Assembly: GCA_919902235.1 (NCBI GenBank)
Contig: CAKKQX010000190.1
Coordinates: 1-39,261 of the forward strand
Length of the DNA: 39,261 nucleotides
Direction of reading: 5' to 3'
Origin: Burkholderiales bacterium
GTDB lineage: Bacteria; Pseudomonadota; Gammaproteobacteria; Burkholderiales; SG8-41
Part shown: positions 32,176 through 39,261 of the stretch, in pieces
How the letters are laid out: every line of letters starts with the position of its first letter
Numbering within the stretch: the stretch's first letter is position 1
Translations under genes and position numbers: made by a program
The notes under the pieces: model-generated
What the model saw: the letters and a program-made list of their open reading frames with translations, nothing else
Told to the model about the DNA's origin: nothing
The model's database searches: none

Positions 32176-32270
32176 GCAAGCGGGCGGATCCGGTTTCCCG
32201 GCACGGCGACCCGGACTGGATCAACCGCTGTGTTTCGCGGCAAGCGGGATATGCGAGGAGAAAAGAGCTG

Positions 32271-33245
32271 ATGCGATTCAAAAAGGCTTTTTATAACGCC
32301 GCTTTTCTTGCGATCGTTGTTGCGGGCTTTCCCGCGGCAGCGCAGAACTATCCTGCGGGTCCTATCCGCTGGGTCGTGCCCTTTCCGCCTGGTGGTGGCA
32401 CCGACATTCTGGCGCGCACGGTAGCGCAGAAGCTCAGCGAGGCCTGGGGCGTGGCCGTCGTTGTGGATAATCGCGGTGGTGCCAATGGCACGATGGGCGC
32501 CGCAATCGTGGCGAAAGCGCCGCCCGACGGACAGACGCTGCTGATCGTTCCCAGCGGTTTCGCGGTCAATCCGAGCATCTACAAGAATCTGCCGTTCGAC
32601 AGCGTGAAAGATCTGGCGCCCGTCAGCCAGCTTGCCGCGAGTCCGCTGATACTGGTGGTCCATCCGTCGTTCCCGCCGAAAACGGTAAAAGAAATCATAG
32701 CGTTCATCAAGGCACGTCCGAACGACATCAACTACGGCAGTTCCGGCAACGGCTCGCCGCCGCATCTGGCAACGGAGCTGTTCCAGTACATGACGCAGGC
32801 CAGGATGACGCATATCCCCTACAAAGGCGCGGGTCCGGCGGCGGTCGATGTGATCGCGGGGCAGATTCCCATCTATTTCATGAATGCGCTGCAGGCGGTT
32901 CCCCACATCAAGTCGGGACGATTGCGTGGCCTCGGCGTCACCAGTGACACGCGCTTTTCGGCGCTGCCCGAATTGCCGACGATCGCGGAAGCCGGCGTAC
33001 CCGGCTATGCGATGACCAACTGGTACGGCCTGCTGGTACCGGGTGGAACGCCCAGGGCAACGGTATCCAGGCTGCACGGCGAGGTCGCGCGCATCCTCAA
33101 TCTGCCTGAAATCAGGGATCGTCTCACCAAAGAAGGCGCCGACGTCATTGCCAGCACGCCCGACCGGTTCGCCGCTTTTCTGGGGAGTGAGATGGAAAAA
33201 TTTGCCCGGATCGTCAAGGTGTCCGGGATGACGGCAAGCAACTGA
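32271..33245 (+). CDS. Bug/TctC-family periplasmic receptor (6)
   Basis: The 324-residue protein has a signal peptide (AFYNAAFLAIVVAGFPAAAQ) and Bug motifs IRWVVPFPPGGGTDILAR, DNRGGANGTMGA, PPDGQTLL, GSPPHLATELF, IPYKGAGPAAVD and a C-terminal FARIVKVSGM. ATG 32271 is chosen because the signal peptide begins there; the longer in-frame start at 32172 lies in the previous gene's end. This is a tandem arrangement with the preceding Bug gene. The two are quite divergent (different loop 1), so this is not a recent duplication. Confidence 0.93.
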   Translation: MRFKKAFYNAAFLAIVVAGFPAAAQNYPAGPIRWVVPFPPGGGTDILARTVAQKLSEAWGVAVVVDNRGGANGTMGAAIVAKAPPDGQTLLIVPSGFAVNPSIYKNLPFDSVKDLAPVSQLAASPLILVVHPSFPPKTVKEIIAFIKARPNDINYGSSGNGSPPHLATELFQYMTQARMTHIPYKGAGPAAVDVIAGQIPIYFMNALQAVPHIKSGRLRGLGVTSDTRFSALPELPTIAEAGVPGYAMTNWYGLLVPGGTPRATVSRLHGEVARILNLPEIRDRLTKEGADVIASTPDRFAAFLGSEMEKFARIVKVSGMTASN

Positions 33246-33262
33246 GGCGCAAGCCTGGCACT

Positions 33263-33302
33263 ATTGAGCGTTTCATAATGGAAGACAGTCGGAACGCTCA
33301 AT
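33263..33302 (-). repeat. 40-bp palindromic extragenic element, copy 2
   Basis: ATTGAGCGTT (33263-33272) and AACGCTCAAT (33293-33302) form a perfect 10-bp inverted repeat with a 20-nt centre. Its reverse complement equals 3548-3587 at 38 of 40 positions. It lies 17 bp after the Bug receptor stop. Confidence 0.78.
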
Positions 33303-33370
33303 CCCCCTCTGCCCGACCCTCTGCTTCGCTTCAAGTGTTCCCTTGTCCCGGAAGGAGAGGGTGAGAATGG

Positions 33371-33396
33371 CACTAATTCTCTGTCGCGAATTAGTG
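33371..33396. promoter_or_regulatory. 9-bp inverted repeat upstream of the UGSC fusion gene
   Basis: CACTAATTC (33371-33379) and GAATTAGTG (33388-33396) are exact inverted repeats with an 8-nt spacer, 85 bp upstream of the start codon. It may be an operator or an RNA hairpin in the leader. Function unknown. Confidence 0.5.
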
Positions 33397-33480
33397 AAAG
33401 ATCAATAGGAAGAACAGCGCCTGGCCGGTGCCACTGCGATGCGATATTCTTCAGCCTCGAAAATGCAAGGAGAAGTGCGC

Positions 33481-35235
33481 ATGACGGATACGGGTAACAC
33501 GCAGTACGAGGCGCTGTGGCCGCGCAGCCCGCGCCAGGCCAAGGTCAGGCCGCTCGCAAAACGGCTGGACACGCTCGACGGCAAAACCGTGGCGTGGATC
33601 TGGGACTACGTTTTTCGCGGTGATGAAGTGTTCGCGCAGCTGGAGGAAAGTTTCAGGCAGCGCTATCCCGGCAGCAAGTTCGTCAACTGGAGCGAGTTCG
33701 GCAGCACGCACGGCGGCGACGAGCGCAAAGTCATCGCCGACCTGCCCGGCAAGTTGAAAACTCTCGGCGTGGACGCGCTGGTCTCGGGCATGGGTTGTTG
33801 AGGCAGTTGCACGCCCGCCGTGTTGCGGGCGAGTGCGGCAGCCGAAGCGGCCGGCGTGGCCTCTTCCACGCTGGTGTGTGAAAGCTTCATGACCCTGGCG
33901 AAAGCGGCCTCGGTCGGACTCGGCATGCCCAATCTGCCGGTGGCGCCGGTGCCCGGCCACCCCGGTCTGCAGAGCAAGGAAGTTCTGCAACGCAATATCC
34001 GCGAGGTCACGCTCGAGCGGGTGGTGGACAATCTGCTCAAGCCGCCGGCGGTGGCGGCCATGGGCGGCGAGCCCGGCGCGCGCGATGTCGTGTGCCGCGG
34101 CACGTTTGAAGAAGTCAACGAATACTTCCTCGCGCATGAACTGTCCGACGGGCTGCCCATCGTGCCGCCCACGGCCGGCAAGGTCGGGGCGTTTCTACGG
34201 CATACGGAGCGCCATCCCGACGAGGTGCTCGGTGTGCTGCTGCCCGACAGCCGCGCGGCGACGGTGTGGAGCGTCGCCGTCAACGGGGTGATGGCGGGGT
34301 GCCGGCCGGAATACATGCCGGTATTGATCGCGCTCATCGAGGCCATGGCCGATCACGACTATGGCGTCGAGCACAGCGGCAATACGCCCGGCGGCGAGAC
34401 GCTGATCGTGCTCAACGGACCCATAATCAGGGAACTCGGCTTCAACTACACGCAGGGCGTGATGCGCGACGGCTTCCAGGCAAACACTTCCGTCGGCCGC
34501 TTCTGGCGGCTTTATCTGCGTAACGTCGCCGGTTTTCTGCCGCACCGAAATGACAAGGCAACCTTTGGCAATACCTGGCGCGTGGTGGTGGCGGAAAACG
34601 AGGAGGTGCTGGCGAACATCGGCTGGCCCACGATGAGTGTCGATATGGGCTTCCAGCCCGGATCGAACACGGTCACTATCGGTCGCTACACCGGCGGCAA
34701 CCACATCTCGTCGGTGTCAGGCGCGACGCCCGAAGCGGTGCTGCCGTACATCGCCGACGCGGTCATCAAGCAGTATTCGTGGCAGATCATGTTCACGGTG
34801 GGGCAGGGCATGGGCACGCTGCGGCCGCTGATCCTGCTCTCGCCCATCCTGGCCGAGACCATCGCCGGCGGCGGCTGGTCCAAGCAGGATCTCAAACAGA
34901 AACTGTTCGACCATGCGCGCATGCCGGCGCGGGTGTTCGAGCGCTATCTGCGCGACTGGACGCAGAAGCCTGTCTGGAATCTTGCCGATGAGCACAATGC
35001 GGGACGCATACCCAAAGTGTTCCACGAATCCGACAACCCCGAACGCATGGTGCCCATCGTGTGGAAGCCGGACGACTATATGATCGCCGTGACCGGTGAC
35101 CTCGGCCGCAACAGCTGTTATGTATTCGCGCACAACGGGGTGTTGGGTTATCCCGTCGGCAAGCAGATCAGGCTGCCGGACGACTGGGATTCCTTGCTGG
35201 AGGGCGCGAAGACCAAACACGGCCCTGCGGCATAG
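33481..35235 (+). CDS. UGSC selenoprotein fused to an uncharacterised partner domain (in-frame TGA = Sec107)
   Basis: Reading the TGA at 33799-33801 as selenocysteine gives one open frame of 584 residues. Residues 1-190 are a UGSC-family domain: ALWPRSPRQAK, GKTVAWIWDYVFRGDEVF, LGVDALVSGMGC, then U107-G-S-C110-T, VASSTLVCESF and PVPGHPG. Cys106 is directly before Sec107. Residues about 207-584 are a partner domain (SDGLPIVPPT at 222-231, AVNGVMAGCRPEY with C274) that also occurs as separate genes at 37247 and 38302. The start follows AAGGAG by 8 nt. A SECIS-like hairpin follows the TGA. A conventional caller would report two pieces, 33481-33801 and about 33820-35235. It is expected to be cytoplasmic, as no signal peptide is seen. 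Function unknown; redox chemistry is inferred from the Sec and cysteines. Confidence 0.88.
33809..33836 (+). promoter_or_regulatory. Bacterial SECIS-like hairpin after the in-frame TGA (gene 1)
   Basis: GCAC-GCCCGC and GCGGGC-GA-GTGC pair (with a 2-nt bulge) around the loop CGTGTT at 33819-33824, which begins 18 nt after the TGA. The second loop base is G. Distance, stem and loop-G all fit the known bacterial SECIS pattern. Confidence 0.78.
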
Positions 35236-35261
35236 GCAACCGCGTTATAAGCACAGTACGC

Positions 35262-35291
35262 AGCGAAGGGCGGCCGCGGCCGCCCTTCGCT
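35262..35291. terminator. Bidirectional hairpin terminator candidate
   Basis: A perfect 30-base palindrome, AGCGAAGGGCGGCCG and its complement, lies between the convergent UGSC-fusion and glycine-zipper genes, 26 bp after the former's stop. There is no T-run, so it is a strong RNA hairpin that may work with or without Rho. Confidence 0.6.
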
Positions 35292-35315
35292 GTTGATACC
35301 GCCGGCATCCGGCTA

Positions 35316-35783
35316 TTACCAGCCGCCGCTGCCTATCGTGCCGCCGACAACCGCGCCGATTGCAGTCGCGGCGGTCCTGCCGTTGCCGTCACCGATATGG
35401 CTGCCGATCGCCGCACCTATGATGGCGCCGCCCAGCGTGCCCAGCACGTTAGTGCCGACCGGCGCGTAGTAAACAGGTGGCGCGCTGTAGTAAGCGGTCG
35501 GCTCATGATAATAAGCGGGCCGCTCATAATAGTAAGCCGGCTGCTCATAGACCACGACCGGGCGCCGCTGGACGTACGCCGGCCGGTCGAAGTAAACCTG
35601 CCGCTCGGCGAATACTTGCCGGCGTGGCGCGGGACGATAGTGCCGTTCCACCACGACGTTCCGCTCCTGCTGCTGGCGGTAACCGTGCGCCGGCGCCCAT
35701 TGCGGCGGGCTGGCGAAGGCGGGCGCGGCTGCGGCCAGTAGGGTTGCGGCTGACAGCAGGCTGATGGTGCTGATCGTTTTCAT
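35316..35783 (-). CDS. Exported glycine-zipper protein with Tyr/Pro-rich linker
   Basis: The 155-residue protein has a signal peptide (MKTISTISLLSAATLLAAAAPAFA). An extended Tyr/Pro/Arg-rich segment follows (repeated EQPAYYYERPAYYHEPTAYY, residues about 70-105), then a C-terminal glycine zipper (LGGAIIGAAIGSHIGDGNGRTAATAIGAVVGG). It resembles envelope proteins of the 17-kDa antigen group in its zipper but lacks a lipobox. ATG at 35783 has AAAGGAG upstream. The same GNGRTAATAIGA block also occurs in the gene at 3654. Role in envelope integrity is inferred. Confidence 0.85.
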   Translation of the reverse strand: MKTISTISLLSAATLLAAAAPAFASPPQWAPAHGYRQQQERNVVVERHYRPAPRRQVFAERQVYFDRPAYVQRRPVVVYEQPAYYYERPAYYHEPTAYYSAPPVYYAPVGTNVLGTLGGAIIGAAIGSHIGDGNGRTAATAIGAVVGGTIGSGGW

Positions 35784-35959
35784 GGCATTCTCCTTTACTG
35801 GTTGCTGGTAGTAATTAGAACGCAGTCCCTGCAACAAGCGTTAGCTTTAAAGTGCAACAGAGTGTTAACGCTGTAACGGCGTGGATACATTTGCCGTCGC
35901 CGCGAGCCGGGTTTTTCAGAGCGCAGAAACCGGACTCGCGGCGAACCGGCCGTTGCGTG

Positions 35960-36481
35960 TTACGCGCTGTGGTGTCTGCCGCGGCCGCGAAACTTGCCGT
36001 GGCCGCGCGGCGCGAGAAGCTCATCAGCAATTTTTTGCTGCTCGGGCGACAGCGCCGCATACAGCGGTTTCCCGGCGCTGATCAGTTCGCCCAGACGCTG
36101 CGATTGCACGGCGAGCATTTTCTGCCGGAACTCCATGCGCTCGACCGCGTTCGGACGCGCGTTCTTTGCGCGCTGCTCCATTTGCGCGCGCCGCTCCTGC
36201 ATGCGCTGATCGGATTCCCTGGCGTGCTTGCGCTGTACATCGGCAAAGGCATTCCATTGAGCCTGCTGCGCATCGGTAATCTTCAGCGCCGTCTTGAGGT
36301 AGGCCAGGCGCGCCTCAGCCCGTTCGCCGGGAAGGCGGAATGCGCGTTCCCCATGGGGGTGGCGCTGCGCGTGCTGGCCCTGCGGGGCTTCGGCTGCGGG
36401 ATTCGCCGTCTGGGCCGTCACCAGCGGTGCTGCAACGGCAATGCCGATGGACACCAGAGTACCTGCAATCAGTTTCTTCAT
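35960..36481 (-). CDS. Spy/CpxP-like LTXXQ-motif periplasmic chaperone
   Basis: The 173-residue protein has a signal peptide (MKKLIAGTLVSIGIAVAAPLVTAQ) and helices with two LTxxQ-like motifs: LKITDAQQAQW near 70 and LSPEQQKIADELL near 150. It ends in a His/Arg-rich tail (GHGKFRGRGRHHSA). Spy-type proteins are envelope stress chaperones induced by misfolding or metals. ATG at 36481 is chosen because AGGAG lies 6 nt upstream; the ATG at 36487 would sit directly on the site. It is divergent from the second UGSC gene (226 bp between). Confidence 0.85.
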   Translation of the reverse strand: MKKLIAGTLVSIGIAVAAPLVTAQTANPAAEAPQGQHAQRHPHGERAFRLPGERAEARLAYLKTALKITDAQQAQWNAFADVQRKHARESDQRMQERRAQMEQRAKNARPNAVERMEFRQKMLAVQSQRLGELISAGKPLYAALSPEQQKIADELLAPRGHGKFRGRGRHHSA

Positions 36482-36707
36482 GTTCATCTCCTGGGTTATT
36501 GACGAAGTCCTCCGGTTGTGGAGGCGCTGTAAGTCGGACTGGCGCGCACCCGGCGCCGTTCGATGCGGAGATGTAACATTTTGTGTTAAATGTAACGGCG
36601 AATGTTGAGTCTGCCGGCGCTGCAAATCAAACTTCGCATTATCAGGAAACGCGATAGAATTTGGCGGTCAGAACACGCAGCGCACGACAGGCGCGAAAGG
36701 AAATTCG

Positions 36708-37250
36708 ATGGCGGGCACCGTCACTTTATTTGACCCGACTGCCCCAGGGCGGGTGGAGAGCGCGCAGACCAGCCGCAGCATGAGTGGTCTCGCGGGCGGG
36801 GTCGTGGGTTTCATCGACAACGCGAAACCCAATTTCAATCATCTCGTCGATGATCTCGCCGAATTGCTGATGAGCCGCTACGGTGTCGTCCGGGTCATCA
36901 AGCGCAGGAAAAAAGCCGCTTCGGTGCCGGCGCCGGAACCGATGCTGCGCGAAATCGCGGACGAATGCGATCTGGTGATTACCGGGTCGGGCGACTGAGG
37001 GTCCTGCACGTCGTGGAGTGTCCACGACAGCATAGAGGCCGCAAAGCGCGGCACAGCGACGGTGACGATCTGCTCAACGGCATTCCTGACGCTGGGCACG
37101 GCGCAGGCGCGCGCGCTGGGCTATCCCGCTCTGCCGATCGCGGTCATGCCGCATCCGTTCGGCAACCGCACCCGGCAGGAAGTGAGGCAGATCGCCGAGC
37201 AGTGCGTCGATGACATCGTAAACCTGGTGAGCGGGGCGCCGGCACTATGA
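36708..37250 (+). CDS. Stand-alone UGSC selenoprotein (in-frame TGA = Sec97)
   Basis: With TGA at 36996-36998 read as selenocysteine, the frame runs 180 residues. It shows VTLFDPTAPGR, GLAGGVVGFIDNAKPNFNHLVDDLAELL, LREIADECDLVITGSGD, then U97-G-S-C100-T, IEAAKRGTATVTICSTAF and MPHPFGNRTRQEV, all UGSC-family features. The start follows AAAGGAAA. The real stop at 37248-37250 overlaps the ATG of the next gene (ATGA), so the two are coupled. A SECIS-like hairpin follows the Sec codon. Unlike the fusion paralogue, the residue before Sec is Asp, not Cys. Translation by ordinary rules would give only a 96-residue fragment. Function unknown. Confidence 0.88.
37010..37028 (+). promoter_or_regulatory. 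Bacterial SECIS-like hairpin after the in-frame TGA (gene 2)
   Basis: GTCGTGG (37010-37016) and CCACGAC (37022-37028) form a 7-bp stem with loop AGTGT, starting 18 nt after the TGA; the second loop base is G. An A-U pair could close it to an 8-bp stem with a GTG loop. It fits the bacterial SECIS pattern. Confidence 0.75.
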
Positions 37251-38311
37251 ACGCGATTCCAGCGGCGCCGGGTGCGGCGCGTTTCGAGGCGCCGGACGAC
37301 TTCGACGCCATCAACCGGATTTACCGCGAGCGCCGCTGGGGCGACGGGCTGCCCATTGTGCCGCCGACCGTCGAGCGCGTGGAGCGCATGCTGGCGCAGA
37401 CGCGCCGCGCGCGCGGCGACCTCGTCGCGCGCATCGCACCGGGTTATGGCGCGGCGAGCGTCGAGCACATTGCGGTCAATGCCGTGCTCGCCGGCTGCGA
37501 TCCGGAGTATCTGCCGCTGCTGATTGCCGCGACCGAAGCGGTGGCGGATCCGCGATTCAATCTCCAGGCCATACAGGCGACCACCAATCCGGTGGCGGCA
37601 TGGATCATCGTCAACGGTCCGGCCGCGCAGCGCCTCGACATCAACAGCACGTTCAACTGCCTGGGCCAGGGGGCGTGGGCCAATGCCACCGTGGGGCGCG
37701 CGCTGCGGCTTATCCTGCAGAACATCGGCGGCGCGCTGCCCGGCGAAATGGACCGCGCCACCCAGGGGCAGCCGGGCAAGTTCACCTTCTGCTGCGCGGA
37801 GAACGAAGCGGAAAATCCGTGGCAGCCGCTGCATGTCGAACGCGGATTCGCGGCCGATTGCAGCACCGTGACCGTGGTCGGCGCCGAAGGCACGATGAAC
37901 ATGAACACGCATTCCAAGGACGCCGAAGAACTGCTGCGGGTGATCGCGGAAACCATGATGCATCCGCCCAGTAATGAGTACTGTCACAGCGGCGAGCCGT
38001 GGCTGATTCTCGGACCCGAGCATGCGGAAATACTCAGTGGCGGCGGTTTTACAAAGGGCGAGGTCAAGCAGCGGCTGTGGCAGCTGTCGAAAATGCCGGC
38101 GCAGCGGATGAGCGTGAAAGACCTGCTGCGGGTGAAGGAGTCACGCACCGAAGAACTCGGCGAGATATTGCCGGACACGCTGCTGCCGATCGCGCTGCGG
38201 CCGGAGGACATCCAGATCATCGTTGCCGGCGGACCCGGCACGCATTCCGTTTATGTGCCTTCGTTCGGCAACACTTATGCCGTGACCCGCGAAGTGGAAT
38301 TTCAGGCGTAA
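37247..38311 (+). CDS. UGSC partner-domain protein (uncharacterised, Cys-rich)
   Basis: The 354-residue protein is the stand-alone form of the C-terminal part of the 33481 fusion: WGDGLPIVPPT (31-41), HIAVNAVLAGCDPEY (C84), AWIIVNGP, NCLGQGAWANATVGRALRL, FCCAENEAENPWQPLHVERGF (C182-C183) and a C-terminal PEDIQIIVAGGPGTHSVYVPSFG. I do not recognise a named function. No signal peptide or membrane segments are seen. It is coupled by a 4-bp overlap to the UGSC selenoprotein gene and converges with a paralogue, overlapping its 3' end by 10 bp. A role as redox partner or substrate-binding half of an enzyme is inferred. Confidence 0.85.
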   Translation: MNAIPAAPGAARFEAPDDFDAINRIYRERRWGDGLPIVPPTVERVERMLAQTRRARGDLVARIAPGYGAASVEHIAVNAVLAGCDPEYLPLLIAATEAVADPRFNLQAIQATTNPVAAWIIVNGPAAQRLDINSTFNCLGQGAWANATVGRALRLILQNIGGALPGEMDRATQGQPGKFTFCCAENEAENPWQPLHVERGFAADCSTVTVVGAEGTMNMNTHSKDAEELLRVIAETMMHPPSNEYCHSGEPWLILGPEHAEILSGGGFTKGEVKQRLWQLSKMPAQRMSVKDLLRVKESRTEELGEILPDTLLPIALRPEDIQIIVAGGPGTHSVYVPSFGNTYAVTREVEFQA

Positions 38312-39261
38312 CCGGGGATCTCGCAACTCACCGCGCGAGTCGCGCCGCCCCATGTGGGCACGTATGCCGCCTTGCGTCCGACGCCGCCGGCGACGACGAT
38401 CAATATGTCGTCCGGCTGCTGTGCGATGGTTACGGGACCATGCGGCTCGGCCGCATTCCAGGCGGTTCTGTGGGCAATCAGCCGTTCCCTGACCGTGGCG
38501 GGCAGTTGCGCGAGAGGCAGGCGCGCCTTGGCGTGGAGCAGTGTCTTCACCGCGAATTTCGAATAGCCGCCGGCGCTGAAGACCATGGCGTGTTCCGGCG
38601 GCAGGATGAGCAACGGCTGGCCACTGCCGAGAAAGCCGCGCGTGCCGCCGAGACTGCCGGCGATCAGCATCGATTGCGCAAACATCTGCGCCAGTTCATC
38701 GCCGGTCGGGCTGTCGCCATCGACGACTTCGACGATGCCCGCGGCGGCAATCGCGGTAACCACGCTGGAAGTAGCAGGGAATCCGCGTTCAACATGCAGC
38801 GGCTGCCACGGATTTTCCGCCTCGTTCTCGGCGCAGCAAAACGTATATTTTGCAGGCTGGCCCAGCGTCGCCATGTCGACAACGCCGGGCTGGGCGCCGC
38901 CGATGTTCTGTATCGCGAGGTGCACGGCGCGACCTATGGTGGCGTTCGCGCGATTGCCGGCGCCCAGCGCATTGGCGCCGGCATTCATGCCGATTTTTTG
39001 TGCGATAGGCCCGTTGACGACGATCAGCGGCGTTGCCGAGCCGGTGGTCGTTGCCACGCCCAGCAGGTTGAACTCGTCTGTGGCGAGCGCGGCGAGGGCG
39101 GCGCCGACCACCGGCAGGTATTCCGGCAGACAGCCCGCCATGACCGCGTTGACGGCGATTGCGCGCCAGGTGGCGGCACCCATCAGCGGCGGCAGCACGG
39201 CGACCACGTCGTCGCCGTTGAATCCGTTTGCCACCAACATGCGTTCCACGCGTTGGGGCGT
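38302..39261 (-). CDS. UGSC partner-domain paralogue, partial at window edge
   Basis: The visible 319 residues begin TPQRVERMLVANGF, which aligns to the PPTVERVERMLAQ region of the 37247 protein. Roughly 40 N-terminal residues therefore lie beyond the window, and the GTG at 39249 is not the start. Conserved blocks are AVNAVMAGCLPEY, PLIVVNGPIAQKIG, NALGAGNRANATIGRAVHL, FCCAENEAENPWQPLHVERGF and DDILIVVAGGVGRKAAYVPTWGG. It converges with the neighbouring gene with a 10-bp overlap. Whether another UGSC gene lies upstream, or a UGSC domain is fused to it, cannot be seen. Confidence 0.85.
   Translation of the reverse strand, partial: TPQRVERMLVANGFNGDDVVAVLPPLMGAATWRAIAVNAVMAGCLPEYLPVVGAALAALATDEFNLLGVATTTGSATPLIVVNGPIAQKIGMNAGANALGAGNRANATIGRAVHLAIQNIGGAQPGVVDMATLGQPAKYTFCCAENEAENPWQPLHVERGFPATSSVVTAIAAAGIVEVVDGDSPTGDELAQMFAQSMLIAGSLGGTRGFLGSGQPLLILPPEHAMVFSAGGYSKFAVKTLLHAKARLPLAQLPATVRERLIAHRTAWNAAEPHGPVTIAQQPDDILIVVAGGVGRKAAYVPTWGGATRAVSCEIPGYA

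Noticed and set aside
33799-33801. TGA as an ordinary stop or nonsense mutation splitting a pseudogene
   Set aside because: The frame stays open and conserved on both sides, the next codons are Gly-Ser-Cys, a SECIS-like hairpin follows, and the same layout appears independently at 36996-36998. Recoding to selenocysteine explains this better, although the Sec machinery is not in the window.
1-39261. CRISPR array, rRNA operon, tRNA genes or prophage
   Set aside because: I found no regularly spaced direct repeats, no rRNA or complete tRNA sequence, and no phage structural or integrase genes.

Overview
The window is GC-rich, densely coded DNA that looks like a chromosomal segment of a betaproteobacterium in or near Burkholderiales. 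The main reason is six genes for periplasmic Bug/TctC-type tricarboxylate receptors, scattered and with no TctA/TctB membrane partners, a hallmark of Bordetella-like and related soil or water bacteria. The assignment is inferred from gene content; there is no rRNA marker.

Layout. 1-3356: a bufferin operon (bufA1-bufB-bufC, minus strand) divergent from an ECF sigma factor and its NrsF-type membrane anti-sigma factor. The two units are separated by matching GTAACC-N16-CGNA promoters and a perfect palindrome. This is a metal or redox stress module. 3654-4602: envelope proteins (glycine-zipper lipoprotein, BON protein). 5037-7729: glutathione transferase, metallo-beta-lactamase-fold hydrolase and Bug receptor. 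7735-8388: a REP-associated transposase (RAYT) framed by two inverted REP hairpins. 8391-10404: GTPase RbgA and a probable toxin-antitoxin pair (nucleotidyltransferase plus Phd-like antitoxin). 10728-12271: cupin and alpha/beta hydrolase, followed by a GC hairpin repeat and a 188-bp MITE-like element. 12616-16369: operon of a TauD-type dioxygenase, an SdhA/FrdA-like flavoprotein and a Bug receptor. 16815-20195: lipoproteins, a membrane protein, an aldo/keto reductase and a lipoprotein zincin. 20266-25638: Bug, TAXI, CBS, Bug, and a LigJ-like 4-oxalomesaconate hydratase (aromatic acid catabolism). 25834-30251: EEP phosphatase, TauE/SafE permease, DUF2237, a collapsed enolase-superfamily pseudogene, DinB protein, coiled-coil membrane protein and MFS transporter. 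30251-33245: an SDR with a degenerate active site (operonic with the MFS gene) and two more Bug receptors.

The most striking region is 33481-39261. Two genes each contain an in-frame TGA immediately followed by Gly-Ser-Cys codons, giving the U-G-S-C motif of UGSC (seleno)proteins. Each has a hairpin whose apical loop begins about 18-20 nt after the TGA with G at its second position, as expected of a bacterial SECIS. Reading TGA as selenocysteine gives a 584-residue fusion (UGSC domain plus a ~370-residue partner domain) and a 180-residue stand-alone UGSC protein. The latter gene overlaps by 4 bp a stand-alone copy of the same partner domain. A third partner paralogue converges on it and runs off the window. 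The fusion and the overlapping gene pair imply that UGSC and the partner act together. I know of no assigned function for this pair, and it is the best candidate here for an undescribed system.
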